Assembly (NCBI GenBank): GCA_963704155.1
Contig: CAVPHF010000015.1
Coordinates: 20,204 to 84,203 of the forward strand
Source: Thiohalocapsa sp963704155
Lineage (GTDB): Bacteria > Pseudomonadota > Gammaproteobacteria > Chromatiales > Chromatiaceae
Length of the DNA: 64,000 bases
Direction of reading: 5' to 3'
A model generated the notes under the pieces. The model was not told the origin of the DNA. It was given only the letters and a program-made list of their open reading frames with translations, and ran no database searches. Below, piece after piece: positions 1-9,576 of this stretch; positions within the stretch are counted from its first letter, which is position 1, and every line of letters begins with the position of its first letter. The position numbers were made by a program, and so were the translations under genes.

Positions 1-3000
1 TGGACCAGGTTGAAATGCCAGGCGGCAACCTCGGTGCGCCAACGGTGGCGCAGGCCGAGTGCGAACAGCCAGATAGCAACCAGCGCGCCGACCCAGACAC
101 CAACCTGGCTGAGACCGATGCCCAGCAGCAGCCAGTCGATGAACCCGAGCGGCGTCACCCGCGAACGCGCCAGCACCGCGGCCAGCACCAGCAGCACCGC
201 CAGCAGCGCCCAGAACAGCACTGCCGGCCCTATACCCGGGCCCGCAGTCCACAGCACCCAGCGTGCGGCGCCGAGCTGGACCCGGGTCTCAGCATTGACG
301 CCGGCCGTGCCCAGCTCCACCAGCGCGGGCTCGAAGACGGCCTGCATCCGACTCGGCTCGCGCCAGCCGAGCACGATCTGCTGACTGCCGGGCACCAGCG
401 GCAGGTCCAGCGCGCTGCCCTGCAGGGCCAACGGGCGTTGCTGACCATCAATGCTCAGGCGGGTCAGCTCGGCGTCTGCCGGCAGGCGCAGCCGATGCCG
501 CCCGCCCTGGCTGCTGCGCAGCGTCAAGCTCAACTCGGCCTCGCTGGCCCGGCGGCCGGGCGTGATCAGGTAGCGGCTGCGGTCCAGGGTCAGCGTCGAC
601 CCAGGCACACCAAGCGGACGCGACAGCAGCAGCTCGAGGCGCTCGCCGGGCCAGGGGCGCCAGGCCGGCAGCCATTGCTCGGTACTGCCGAGGTTCTGCA
701 CCGGCGGCACACCGTCGAAGCTGAGGTGCCAGAGCGGGCTGACTTGCAAACGCCATTGCTCGCTGAGCCTCGGATCATCGGCGGCGGTCAAGGTCAGTCG
801 ATCGACCGGCTTCAGCGCGGACGACCAGCGCATGCGCTGACGGCCCGGTGGCAAGGACACCAGGACGCCAGCGTCATCCACCTGAATGCCAGCGCTGGTC
901 ACCGCCTCGCCGGGGATGAGCGATACCCGCAGCGTGACCGCGGAGGCCGCCGGCGACAGCCGCTGCACCTCGGTATCAACACTCCAATCGAGTCCGAACC
1001 GCAGCGTTCGAGTTACGCGCAGCAACGGCGGCAGCGCCCTTTGCTCCGTCGTCGGCTCGGTGTCTGCTGAAACACTATCGGCCGCGCGCTGACGCAACAG
1101 CCGCAGCTGATCGCCAGGACGGCCGTCGCCGCCGACGCCATCCAGCCGCCATGCCGGGTCGAGCGTCGCCTCCAGTAGGCGCGGTTTCAGCGGCAGCGGA
1201 AGATCCAGCTGATCGACGCGCGGCAGCGGACCGGCAAGCAGCAGCAGGTGCCGGCCGGCCGGCACCGGCACGATCAGACCGCCGTCGTCCAGGCCGCGCA
1301 GCCCATCGAGCGGCTGACCGTCCAACTCGACACGGACCGGCAACCAGCCGTCTCTGGAGCCCGGCACAGGCAGCGCGACCGCCTCTGCGGCATCGACCGC
1401 CAGCAGCAGCCTGAGTTCGGCGGCCGAGGCATCCAGCACCATTCGAGGGATCTCCACGCACCGCGGCAGGCAGTCCGGCGGCTCGAGCAGGCGCTGCTTC
1501 AGGCTGTCCAAGAGCTCGGCCGGAGGAAAGGCCGCGGCGCCGACCGATACGGCATCGGCCTGATCCGCTGCCGCCATAGGCTGGGCAAGCCCGACATCCG
1601 GCTGGACGAGCAGGACGGCGCACAGCGTCAAACCGGCCGCACTCGCCAGCGCGCCTCGAGGCTTCGCCCGAGAGGCCGGCACTAGGTTCGCCAACCGCAG
1701 GCCGAGCATCAGCACCAGCAGAAGCCGCCCGACGGCGAGCAGGAGCGCTGCCCAGGGCGGCAGCAGCCACAACCGCAGCTGATGATCGGCTGGCACCGGC
1801 CCGCTCCAGCTCAGAGTGAAACTGCGCCAGGTCCAGTCCGGCACTCCGGCGCCGGTCTGCAGTCGGGCATCCGGGTCCAGCGTCGGCAAGGGGCGTGGAC
1901 CGACCGGGGCGGACAGGCCCGCCTGTTTGCGCCGAGACAGCTCGGTGACCGCTTCCGCCTCGGCAAGGCCGCGGTCGAACCGATTGGCCGCCTCATCGGC
2001 GGCGGGCGCTGCCGGCGCATGCACCATCCCAGGAACACTGCCGACCAGCATGCCGCTCAGACCGGCACCCTGGCGATCGAGCTGCGGGAACAGACCGTCT
2101 CGCATCTCGGTGACCAAGAAGGGCAAGGCGATCAGCGCCAGCAGCAGCAAGGCGCCCCGGTAGTAGACTTGCAACAGCATACGAAGCCGCCGAAAGTCGC
2201 GCACACCTCCCGCCTCGGTTTGATCATCGGCGGATGCGGCGGGCAGCACCCGCAGCAGCGCCGCGGCCGCCAAGACATGGAGCCAAATCCAGCGCGGTGC
2301 GCCCGGCTCCTGCCAGGTCAAGACCAGCGTCAGCAGTGCGAGCAGGCCCCAGTGCCAGCCCCAGAGTCGGCCGATCGCGAGCGCCGCCACCAACACCAGA
2401 AACAGGTCCAACAGCGACCAGCGCGCGAGCCAGGTGTTCGGCAGATTGTCGACACCGTCGACCGCCAGCAGGTCCCAACCCGGCGGCAGATTCAGCCGCG
2501 TCGCGGCACCGTCCAAGGGTAGCGTCCAGCCGGAACTTGGCAGGTCCACACGCCAGCCCACCGGACCGCTGTCGATGCGCGCGTCTGCGCTCAGCTCGAG
2601 TCGCCCGCGGCGAACCTCGACGCCTTGCAGCGGATCATCCTCGCTCAGCCGGGTGATGAAGCGCGACTGCTTATCCACGCGGACCTGCCCCAGCCGCAGC
2701 ACCGGCTCGGCCTCCAGCCGCCAGCGCTGCTCGAGCGTACCGCTCAAACGGTCGCGCACGCTGAAGGCATCACCGGCGAAGTCCAGCCAGAGTGTGCGAT
2801 CCAAGCGCACGCGATCGGCGCCGGACGCGCCGCGGCGCAGCTGCTCCAGGCGCAGCGTCATGCCGGTACGCATCAGATAGGCGGGCAACTGCTGCCAGTC
2901 GGCTGGCAGCCGGGTTTGGCGCGGATCGACCAGGTCGGCGCCCGTCACTTCCACCTGGCGCAACGCCGGACGCGCCGAGAAGACCCAGACCTCCTGCTCC

Positions 3001-3908
3001 GGCCAGGGCGCTGCATGCGAATCCAGGGTCAGCGCGTCGACCGGCCCGGCATGATGGCTGTCGAGCGTGAGCTCCCAGCGGCCAGGGCGCAATTGCACCT
3101 GCAGCATGCCGCCCGCGACCGCCGCCGTGGAGACATCGTCGGCAACAACCGGCTCCCCGCTGGCGCCGAGCAGACGCGCCGGCAGAGGGCTGTCGATACG
3201 CAGCGGTATGCCGCCCGGGAGCATGATCGGCCCGAGACGCACCTCGCGGGTCTGGCCCGACACCTCCAGGGCCAGACGGGTACGGACCTGAAGCGGCACC
3301 TCGTCGTCGATGCGCCGCGTCACCTCGATCATCAGGCTGTCAGGCTCGCCGCCGCGAGACGACCGCGCCCCGCCGCCGAGCCACAGCCGGCCGCCGTCAT
3401 CCAACCGCGGGGTGGCCACCTCGGCGCCGTCGAGACGCAACGCCAGCAGGCCCGTCTCGGCCGGAATCGCCAGCAGCTCGGGCCGCCTGGGCCAGACAAA
3501 GCCTCCGGTCAACAGATGCTGGCCGCCCTTGAGCCTTACGGCAGGCCGACCGCCCTGCTCCACCACGGCGAGCGCCCGATCCCCGCTGCTGACTTGCTGC
3601 GGCCATTGGGCGTCGCCGCCCGGCAGCGGCACCCAGGCATCGGCCTGCACAGTCCACTGCTGCTGGAAGCGCCCGCCGGTGTCGTCGATCTCCAGCCGCA
3701 GCCGGCCCGGCCAGGCACAGATACGACTGCCGTCACCGGTGCTGCCCAAGGGGCAGGCGCGCTGATCCTGGTCGTCGAGCACCCAGTCGACCCAATCCGA
3801 CAAGACATCCGGAATGGCCGGTTCAGCCGCGCTGGCGATGCCCAAGGTCGCGGACGCCAAGACCATCAGCAGCGCGGCAGTGCAGATCGAACGAAACGAA
3901 CGCGACAC
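1..3908 (-). CDS. Very large exported/membrane protein of unknown function (3' end outside window)
   Basis: An uninterrupted minus-strand frame runs from a GTG at 3908 to the left edge, at least 1302 codons; I checked every codon and found no stop. The GTG has GGGAGGG about 5 bases upstream. Residues 1-28 look like a signal peptide ending ASA. The body alternates long beta-rich, Leu/Arg/Asp-rich stretches with hydrophobic segments near residues 496-553, 575-601, 712-740, 1225-1246 and 1253-1283. This suggests periplasmic domains separated by membrane hairpins. It starts 32 bases after lutC and is probably cotranscribed with lutBC. I do not recognise the family. The opposite strand also has long open frames, as expected at this GC content. 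Confidence 0.8.
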   Translation of the reverse strand, partial: MSRSFRSICTAALLMVLASATLGIASAAEPAIPDVLSDWVDWVLDDQDQRACPLGSTGDGSRICAWPGRLRLEIDDTGGRFQQQWTVQADAWVPLPGGDAQWPQQVSSGDRALAVVEQGGRPAVRLKGGQHLLTGGFVWPRRPELLAIPAETGLLALRLDGAEVATPRLDDGGRLWLGGGARSSRGGEPDSLMIEVTRRIDDEVPLQVRTRLALEVSGQTREVRLGPIMLPGGIPLRIDSPLPARLLGASGEPVVADDVSTAAVAGGMLQVQLRPGRWELTLDSHHAGPVDALTLDSHAAPWPEQEVWVFSARPALRQVEVTGADLVDPRQTRLPADWQQLPAYLMRTGMTLRLEQLRRGASGADRVRLDRTLWLDFAGDAFSVRDRLSGTLEQRWRLEAEPVLRLGQVRVDKQSRFITRLSEDDPLQGVEVRRGRLELSADARIDSGPVGWRVDLPSSGWTLPLDGAATRLNLPPGWDLLAVDGVDNLPNTWLARWSLLDLFLVLVAALAIGRLWGWHWGLLALLTLVLTWQEPGAPRWIWLHVLAAAALLRVLPAASADDQTEAGGVRDFRRLRMLLQVYYRGALLLLALIALPFLVTEMRDGLFPQLDRQGAGLSGMLVGSVPGMVHAPAAPAADEAANRFDRGLAEAEAVTELSRRKQAGLSAPVGPRPLPTLDPDARLQTGAGVPDWTWRSFTLSWSGPVPADHQLRLWLLPPWAALLLAVGRLLLVLMLGLRLANLVPASRAKPRGALASAAGLTLCAVLLVQPDVGLAQPMAAADQADAVSVGAAAFPPAELLDSLKQRLLEPPDCLPRCVEIPRMVLDASAAELRLLLAVDAAEAVALPVPGSRDGWLPVRVELDGQPLDGLRGLDDGGLIVPVPAGRHLLLLAGPLPRVDQLDLPLPLKPRLLEATLDPAWRLDGVGGDGRPGDQLRLLRQRAADSVSADTEPTTEQRALPPLLRVTRTLRFGLDWSVDTEVQRLSPAASAVTLRVSLIPGEAVTSAGIQVDDAGVLVSLPPGRQRMRWSSALKPVDRLTLTAADDPRLSEQWRLQVSPLWHLSFDGVPPVQNLGSTEQWLPAWRPWPGERLELLLSRPLGVPGSTLTLDRSRYLITPGRRASEAELSLTLRSSQGGRHRLRLPADAELTRLSIDGQQRPLALQGSALDLPLVPGSQQIVLGWREPSRMQAVFEPALVELGTAGVNAETRVQLGAARWVLWTAGPGIGPAVLFWALLAVLLVLAAVLARSRVTPLGFIDWLLLGIGLSQVGVWVGALVAIWLFALGLRHRWRTEVAAWHFNLV

Positions 3909-3940
3909 GACAGCCCTCCCAAGCACGATTCAGCGACCTC

Positions 3941-4612
3941 TCAGGAGAGCACACCCGTGCCGCGCACCAACACCAGCAGCTGCGCCGGGCCGTGGACGCC
4001 GTAGGCCAGTGTTTGCTCGATGTCGGCGGACTTCGACGGGCCGGAGATCAGCAGCGCATTGGTCGGCAGCGCGCCCGGCCTGTCCCAGCCCTCGGCGGCC
4101 ATCAGCTCATGAAGTGTCGAGACGATCTGGCCGACCTCCAACAGCACGCAGTGGATGGCCGGCACCAGCGACAGCAGGCGCGGCTCCGCCGGGCTCGGCC
4201 AGAGCACCAGCGAGCCGGTCTCGGCGATGGCCGCACGGCAGCCCGTGAAGCCGGCGCCGGTGGCATCGAAGAGCGCCTCGCGGCAGACTTCGATGGGCTG
4301 CTCATGCGCAACCAGCGTCGGCGCGCCGCCGGTGGTCGGCCAGCCGCTGGTCAGCTCGGCGGCCAAGGGGCCGTCGGGGCCGTAGCGCAGGTTGGCGGCG
4401 CCCTTGTCATGCAGCAACGCGGCCAGCCTGGTCGGCCAGTCGTCGCCGACCTCGTGCAGCTCGCCGCGCACGGCCTCCAGCATGCGCCGGAACCGCGCCA
4501 AACGCTCGGCCGCGTCCCAGTCGAAGCGGCGCGTCGCTATCTGGGGCAGCGGCACCGGTTCCGCCCGATGGGAACGCAGTCGGGTCAGGATGTCGGCGCG
4601 CGCCTCAGTCAT
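3941..4612 (-). CDS. lutC: LutC/YkgG-family lactate utilization protein
   Basis: 223 residues, a full-length LUD-domain protein. LutC belongs to the LutABC system that oxidises L-lactate to pyruvate in the cytoplasm. Visible family signatures are AETGSLVLW near residue 130 and SGPSKSADIEQTLAYGVHGP near residue 190. Its ATG overlaps the last 8 bases of lutB, so the two are translationally coupled. The cysteine-rich partner lutA is not in the window, so the exact substrate is uncertain. Family assignment is firm; the lactate role rests on homology. Confidence 0.9.
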   Translation of the reverse strand: MTEARADILTRLRSHRAEPVPLPQIATRRFDWDAAERLARFRRMLEAVRGELHEVGDDWPTRLAALLHDKGAANLRYGPDGPLAAELTSGWPTTGGAPTLVAHEQPIEVCREALFDATGAGFTGCRAAIAETGSLVLWPSPAEPRLLSLVPAIHCVLLEVGQIVSTLHELMAAEGWDRPGALPTNALLISGPSKSADIEQTLAYGVHGPAQLLVLVRGTGVLS

Positions 4613-6026
4613 CGCTGAAGCCCTCCCGGCGCGCGAGTGTGTGTAGGGTGCTCGGCGCTATGAGCGGAGCTGCGCGGGTGCGGGTCCAAGGACCGAGCAT
4701 GCCGGTCAGCTTCGCGCTAAGCCTATCCCCCAGCAATGCGTGCAGCCGGCTGAAACCGGCAGTCATTCCGCGGTACAGACGCGGGCGCACGTGCAGCGCG
4801 GCCCAGCCGCCCCAAAGCGCGCCCTGCAGCCGAGGTCTGTCGCCGCCCGGAACGATGGCGCCCTCGGCATGCTCGTGCCGCAGCCGATTCAGCAGTTGCG
4901 GGATCGGGATGCGCACCGGGCAGACCTCTGCGCAGGCGCCGCAGAGGCTCGATGCCTGCGCCAGCTCACCCTGTACCCGAAGACCCTGCAGCTGCGGCTC
5001 CAGGATGGCACCGATGGGGCCCGGATAGACGGTGCCGTAGCCATGCCCGCCGATGCGGGTGTAGACCGGACAGTGATTCATGCAGGCACCGCAGCGGATA
5101 CAGCGCAGGGTCGCGCGCAGCTCCGGATCGGCGTGGATGCGAGAGCGGCCGTTGTCCAGCAGCACCAGGTGCACCTCGCGCGGACCATCCGTCTCTTGCG
5201 GCTTGCGCGGGCCGCTGATCATGTTGACGTAGGTAGTAACCGGCTGACCGGTGGCGCTGCGGGTCAGCAGCGTCAGCAAGGGTGCCAGGTCCTGCAATCG
5301 CGCGATCACCTTTTCGATGCCGGTGATGGCGATATGCACCTCGGGCGCCGTCGTGCTCATGCGTCCATTACCCTCGTTCTCGATCAGACACAGGGTGCCG
5401 GTCTCGGCGACAGCGAAATTGACGCCGGACAAGCCGACCCGGGTGTCGCGAAAACGCTCGCGCATGACGCGCCTCGCGAGCGCGGTGAGGCGCTCGATGT
5501 CCTCGCTGTAGCCCTCATCGGGAAAATGCGCGCTGAACAGCTCGGCGATCTCGCGGCGGTCCTTGTGCACGGCGGGCGCGACGATATGCGACGGGTGCTC
5601 ATCGGCCAGTTGGATGATCAGCTCGCCGAGATCGGTCTCGATGGGCTCGATGCCATGCCCCCTGAGGTGGGCGTTGAGGCCGATCTCCTCTGAGACCATC
5701 GACTTGCCCTTGATGATGGCATCGGCGTCGTGCCGGCGCATCAGGCCGAGGATGATCGCATTGGCCTCGGCTGCGTCCTGCGCCCAATGCACCTGTATGC
5801 CGTTGGCCGTGCAGCGTTGCTCCAGTTGTTCCAGCAGCGCGGGCAGATTGGCCAGCGCGTGGTCGCGGATCGCCTGGCCCTGGTCGCGCAGCCGCTCCAG
5901 CTCGGCGGCGTCCGGAAAGGCAGCGCGGCGTTTGTCGATCAGACCGTCCATGGCGCGGCGAATATTGCCGCGCACGCGCTCGCGGCCCAGGGCGCGCTCG
6001 GCGCGGATGCGGAACTCGGTGCGCAT
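4605..6026 (-). CDS. lutB: LutB-type iron-sulfur lactate utilization protein
   Basis: 473 residues from an ATG with AGGAG 7 bases upstream; in-frame sequence farther upstream lacks a better start. The N-terminal two thirds are a LUD domain (KGKSMVSEEIGLN, VAETGTLCLIENEGNGRM). The C-terminal third carries two [4Fe-4S] motifs, CIRCGACMNHCP and CGACAEVCP, as in ferredoxin-like LutB. The protein is cytoplasmic and transfers electrons during lactate oxidation in the LutABC complex. It heads a minus-strand unit lutB-lutC-large membrane protein. No lutA or lactate permease is nearby. Confidence 0.92.
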   Translation of the reverse strand: MRTEFRIRAERALGRERVRGNIRRAMDGLIDKRRAAFPDAAELERLRDQGQAIRDHALANLPALLEQLEQRCTANGIQVHWAQDAAEANAIILGLMRRHDADAIIKGKSMVSEEIGLNAHLRGHGIEPIETDLGELIIQLADEHPSHIVAPAVHKDRREIAELFSAHFPDEGYSEDIERLTALARRVMRERFRDTRVGLSGVNFAVAETGTLCLIENEGNGRMSTTAPEVHIAITGIEKVIARLQDLAPLLTLLTRSATGQPVTTYVNMISGPRKPQETDGPREVHLVLLDNGRSRIHADPELRATLRCIRCGACMNHCPVYTRIGGHGYGTVYPGPIGAILEPQLQGLRVQGELAQASSLCGACAEVCPVRIPIPQLLNRLRHEHAEGAIVPGGDRPRLQGALWGGWAALHVRPRLYRGMTAGFSRLHALLGDRLSAKLTGMLGPWTRTRAAPLIAPSTLHTLARREGFSDD

Positions 6027-6242
6027 GCGGTTACTCCTGCCGGATGAATCAGCTGAGTGTGTCACTTGCGCGGATGGAACACCAGTCACGGAGCACGGCG
6101 CCTAGCACTCTGTATCGCATTGCGTTTAAAGCAACACTGCCCTAACCTGACCGAATCTGCCCGTCCGGCGCGGATGGTCACCGAGGCTCGCCCTCGATCG
6201 CCGTGCCCTCCCCATCACCAGCCAACGGAGCCGAGGACCCGC

Positions 6243-6395
6243 ATGCATGCGCTGCAGCTTTGGATGGTCGAGCGCGGCTTCCCATTCAATTTCTCGACGG
6301 TCAAGCTACAGATCAGGACGCAGCTCAGCGCTTACCAGGAGCGCGAGCGTCTGCTGCAGCAGACGGCCAAGCCGGCGGCCGCGCGCGCGGCCTGA
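6243..6395 (+). CDS. Possible 50-residue protein of unknown function
   Basis: A short frame starts at an ATG with GAGGA 5 bases upstream. It encodes 50 residues: an amphipathic start (MHALQLWMVERGFPFNFS), then a charged helix-like stretch (QIRTQLSAYQERERLLQQ) and an Ala-rich end. It sits between the divergent lutB and hydrolase genes. The ribosome site and helical character favour a real gene, but the length alone proves nothing. No family recognised. Confidence 0.35.
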   Translation: MHALQLWMVERGFPFNFSTVKLQIRTQLSAYQERERLLQQTAKPAAARAA

Positions 6396-6485
6396 ATGCT
6401 GGGCTTAGGTTAGATCTACTCTTAGGCTGCCCATCAGCATCGCCCGACAATGCCCAACAACCCATCGACGTCCACACACTTCGTT

Positions 6486-7448
6486 ATGCCGAACCCAGTC
6501 CGCCATTTCCGCGTTTTACTTTGCCTATTGATCTGCGCCCCGCTCGCCTTGGCCGATGACTATCCGCCGGTCGAGGTCGATATGTCGCTGAAGCAGGTGT
6601 CAGAGCACGTCTACTATGTCCAGGGCCGTCCGGGCATTGCCACCGACAACAAGGGATTCATCTCCAATGCCGCGGCCATCGTCGGCGACGACGGAGTAGT
6701 GGTGGTGGATGCGCTCGGCTCGCCGTCGCTGGCGCAGCGCTTCATCGACGCGATTCGCACGGTCAGCGCCAAGCCTATCAAGGCGGTCATAGTGACCCAC
6801 TATCACGCCGACCACATCTACGGACTACAGGTGTTCGAAGCCCTCGGTGCCGAGATCATCGCGCCCGGCGGCTTTCAGGATTATCTCGACTCCCCTAACG
6901 CCGACGAGCGTCTGGAAGAACGCCGCCTGTCGCTCGCGCCCTGGGTCAACGACGACACCCGGCTGGTGCGGCCGGACCGGGTCGTCGTCGAGCCGACCGA
7001 GTTGATGCTCGGCGACATCCGTATCGAGATCCGCTGGCTCGGCCCTGCGCATTCCGACGGCGATCTGGCCGTGCTGGTCGAGCCCGACCAAGTGTTGATC
7101 TCCGGCGATATCATCTTCGAGGGCCGCATCCCGTTTACCGGCGGTGCCGATACCCGGCGCTGGCTGGAGGTACTGGAGGGACTCGATCAGATTGGCATCG
7201 AGGCGTTGATCCCCGGCCACGGGCCGGCAGCCAGGGACCCGGCGCAGGCCGTCAGCATGACGCTCGACTACCTGCGGTACACACGCGAGCAGATGGCCGG
7301 CGCGGTCGAGGAGATGATGCCCTTCGACGAGGCCTATGCCGAGACCGACTGGTCGCGGTTCGAGAAGCTGCCGGCCTTTGCCGCCACCCATCGCCGCAAC
7401 GCCTTCGGCATCTATCTGTCCTTGGAGCAGGAATCGCTCGGCGATTGA
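6486..7448 (+). CDS. Exported metallo-beta-lactamase-fold hydrolase
   Basis: 320 residues from the chosen ATG; an ATG at 6450 is in frame and adds 12 residues. I prefer 6486 because it places a compact signal peptide (RHFRVLLCLLICAPLALA) right after the start; neither ATG has a good ribosome site. Zinc-ligand motifs are clear: HYHADH, GPAHSDGD and SGDIIFEGRIPF, with a late GHGPA histidine. This pattern fits the glyoxalase II/SoxH-like branch of the superfamily, probably periplasmic. The substrate cannot be told from sequence. It may be alone or cotranscribed with the unknown gene 37 bases downstream. Confidence 0.85.
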   Translation: MPNPVRHFRVLLCLLICAPLALADDYPPVEVDMSLKQVSEHVYYVQGRPGIATDNKGFISNAAAIVGDDGVVVVDALGSPSLAQRFIDAIRTVSAKPIKAVIVTHYHADHIYGLQVFEALGAEIIAPGGFQDYLDSPNADERLEERRLSLAPWVNDDTRLVRPDRVVVEPTELMLGDIRIEIRWLGPAHSDGDLAVLVEPDQVLISGDIIFEGRIPFTGGADTRRWLEVLEGLDQIGIEALIPGHGPAARDPAQAVSMTLDYLRYTREQMAGAVEEMMPFDEAYAETDWSRFEKLPAFAATHRRNAFGIYLSLEQESLGD

Positions 7449-7485
7449 CTGCACCCTGACTAGCCGCCTCGACGACATTCATGCC

Positions 7486-8040
7486 ATGCCTGCCTTCCCT
7501 GATCGCCATGAACAGATTCGTCTGGTTCACGCTGAGTTCATCCTGGAAATTGCCCAGACCTGTCGCAATGCGGAACGCCGTGCGGATTTCGAAGGGCTGC
7601 TGACGAACGCCCAGCGGAATGGCTGGAGCAAACTGGTGACCGCGCTGCGCCGCATCGACGCTGGCGAGAGTGGTCCTGGGGTCTTCGCCGGGTTGGACGA
7701 GGAGGATCAGATCATCGCCGACGCGGTGCTGCGCGGCCTCCAGAATCCATCAAGCTTGCCGGACCCCGCCCAGCGACAAGATCCGACGCTGGCCGCGCCG
7801 GGACTCGCGCACATGATCCATGCCGCCGCCACGGGCAATGCGCAGGCGTTGATGCTGGTGGGGAACATGGCCGAACAAATGAGCACGGTCGGCGGCCCGA
7901 TGGCACGGCTGGCCGCCGTCATTCGTCCGCTGATCAACGGCGAGCGCGAGCCGCAGCGGCTGTGCAAGGGCATGGACACTCAGGGCGAGCGTCTGGTGCT
8001 GGACATCCTCGCCGAGCTGGGCAAACTCGAGACGCATTAG
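7486..8040 (+). CDS. Conserved-looking protein of unknown function
   Basis: 184 residues from ATG 7486; the frame extends upstream but there overlaps the hydrolase gene. It is soluble, acidic and mostly helical by composition, without signal peptide or membrane segments. Features include FAGLDEEDQIIADAVLRGL in the middle and HMIHAAATGNAQALMLVGNM, with regular small/hydrophobic spacing. I do not recognise a family. It lies 37 bases after the hydrolase gene and is convergent with the glutathione peroxidase gene. Confidence 0.7.
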   Translation: MPAFPDRHEQIRLVHAEFILEIAQTCRNAERRADFEGLLTNAQRNGWSKLVTALRRIDAGESGPGVFAGLDEEDQIIADAVLRGLQNPSSLPDPAQRQDPTLAAPGLAHMIHAAATGNAQALMLVGNMAEQMSTVGGPMARLAAVIRPLINGEREPQRLCKGMDTQGERLVLDILAELGKLETH

Positions 8041-8063
8041 TCCCGTCTAATCAACGCAGCGCG

Positions 8064-8621
8064 CTACAGTAGCGCCTCAATGGCGCTGATGACCTTCTTG
8101 CTCTGTGGCGACGTGATGCTGGCGAAGTAATCGACGACCTTTCCGTTGCGGTCGATCAGATACTTGTAGAAGTTCCACTTGGGGTAGGCGCCAGTCTGTT
8201 GCGCCAAATACTCGAAGAACGGATCGGCCGCGCCTTTCTTCACTGTTGTCTTCTCGAACATCGGAAATTCCACCGAGTAGGTGAGTCGGCAAAATTCCTG
8301 GATCTGCTCCTCGGTGCCGGGCTCCTGGTTGCCAAAGTCATTGGACGGAAAACCGAGCACGACCAGACCGCGATCGCCATAGGTGCGATACAAGGCCTCA
8401 AGCCCCTCGTACTGCCCGGTGAAGCCGCATTTGCTGGCGGTGTTGACCACCAGCAGCACCTTGCCCTGATAGGCATCGCAGAGGCGCACGGTCTCGTCGC
8501 CGGCAAGGCGGCGTGTCTCGAAGTTCAGCGCCGGGGCGCAGTCGGCAACAACGGTCTCTGACACGAGCAATCCTCCGATCATCAATGGGGTGAGTAGGGG
8601 TAGCAGTCTCGATATGTTCAT
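8064..8621 (-). CDS. Exported glutathione peroxidase family protein
   Basis: 185 residues from ATG 8621. A signal peptide occupies roughly residues 1-27 (SRLLPLLTPLMIGGLLVSETVVA), so the enzyme is probably periplasmic, unlike the usual cytoplasmic BtuE type. The peroxidase signature is present: NTASKCGFTGQY with the peroxidatic Cys, FPSNDFGNQEPG, and the WNFYKYLIDRNG motif. It reduces peroxides with thiol donors; in bacteria the donor is often thioredoxin. It ends convergently with the preceding gene and is read away from fpr. Confidence 0.9.
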   Translation of the reverse strand: MNISRLLPLLTPLMIGGLLVSETVVADCAPALNFETRRLAGDETVRLCDAYQGKVLLVVNTASKCGFTGQYEGLEALYRTYGDRGLVVLGFPSNDFGNQEPGTEEQIQEFCRLTYSVEFPMFEKTTVKKGAADPFFEYLAQQTGAYPKWNFYKYLIDRNGKVVDYFASITSPQSKKVISAIEALL

Positions 8622-8802
8622 GTGTCTTGCACACTTCGGGTTGAGCAAAGGTTGGACAGCGGAGGATATGGAGCGACTATGCGCCGATCACAACAGCGTC
8701 CGTGACCGGCCGCGGAGTGATCGGCCGGCAAGGGTTCGGTGTTTGAAAAGGCAGCCGCGGGGGCCAAGCTAAGGCTTCTTGAAACCGACGGGAGAACACG
8801 AG

Positions 8803-9546
8803 ATGAACAATTGGATCGGAGGCACGATCTCGGGCAAGCGACATTGGTCCGAGGCCTTGTACAGCCTTCAGATCGATGCCCCGCTGCCTGGGTTTGCGGC
8901 CGGACAATACATCAAGGTCGCGCTGGATGTGGACGGCGAGCGTGTCGGACGACCCTATTCATTGGTCAACGCACCCAACGAACGTCCGCTGGAGATCTAC
9001 TTCAACGAGATCCCCGAAGGGCCGCTGACGCCGAAGCTCTCAGACCTGGAGCCCGGCGACCGCATCTGGATCACGGACAAGGCAAGCGGCGTCTTTACGC
9101 TCGACAATGTCGTTTCACGCCGTCACCTGTGGATGCTGGCCACCGGGACGGCCTTGGGCGTCTACCTGTCGATGCTGAAGACGCCGGATGCCTGGGAGCG
9201 CTTCGAGCGGGTGATCCTGGTTCATGGCGCCCGCAACGCCGGCGAATTGGCCTATGGCGAGACCCTCGCCGAGATCCAGGCCGCCCACGAGGGCGCCTTT
9301 ACCTTTATCAGTGCGCTTACCCGAGACAGCAGCGAAACGGCGTTGCAGGGCCGTATCACTAACCTGCTCGAGAACGGCGCCTTGCAAGATAAGGCCGGTG
9401 TCGAGATCACGGCCGACGACAGTCATCTGATGCTGTGCGGCAACTCTGCCATGATCAAGGACGTGCGTGCCTGGCTAGAGGCACACGGCATGCAGCGTCA
9501 CAAGCGCCACGAGCCCGGACATTACACGACCGAGCAGTATCACTGA
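8803..9546 (+). CDS. fpr: Ferredoxin--NADP(+) reductase
   Basis: 247 residues from ATG 8803, preceded by GGGAGAACACGAG. It has an N-terminal FAD-binding barrel with the RPYSLVNAP motif near residue 58 and an NADP-binding domain with LATGTALGVYLSML, typical of the bacterial FNR (Fpr) class. It transfers electrons between ferredoxin or flavodoxin and NADP(H) in the cytoplasm. In a phototroph it could feed reductant to repair or fixation pathways. The DNA ligase gene follows after 30 bases in the same direction. Confidence 0.92.
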   Translation: MNNWIGGTISGKRHWSEALYSLQIDAPLPGFAAGQYIKVALDVDGERVGRPYSLVNAPNERPLEIYFNEIPEGPLTPKLSDLEPGDRIWITDKASGVFTLDNVVSRRHLWMLATGTALGVYLSMLKTPDAWERFERVILVHGARNAGELAYGETLAEIQAAHEGAFTFISALTRDSSETALQGRITNLLENGALQDKAGVEITADDSHLMLCGNSAMIKDVRAWLEAHGMQRHKRHEPGHYTTEQYH

Positions 9547-9576
9547 GCGACCGGTGTCTCGGGTCCGGGGGCCGCG

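Noticed and set aside
15..4004. Long plus-strand open frames (15-1070, 1782-2522, 2625-4004)
   Set aside because: They lie opposite the minus-strand giant gene, are rich in Arg/Gln/Pro/His as expected for antisense reading of GC-rich coding DNA, and lack ribosome sites or domains.
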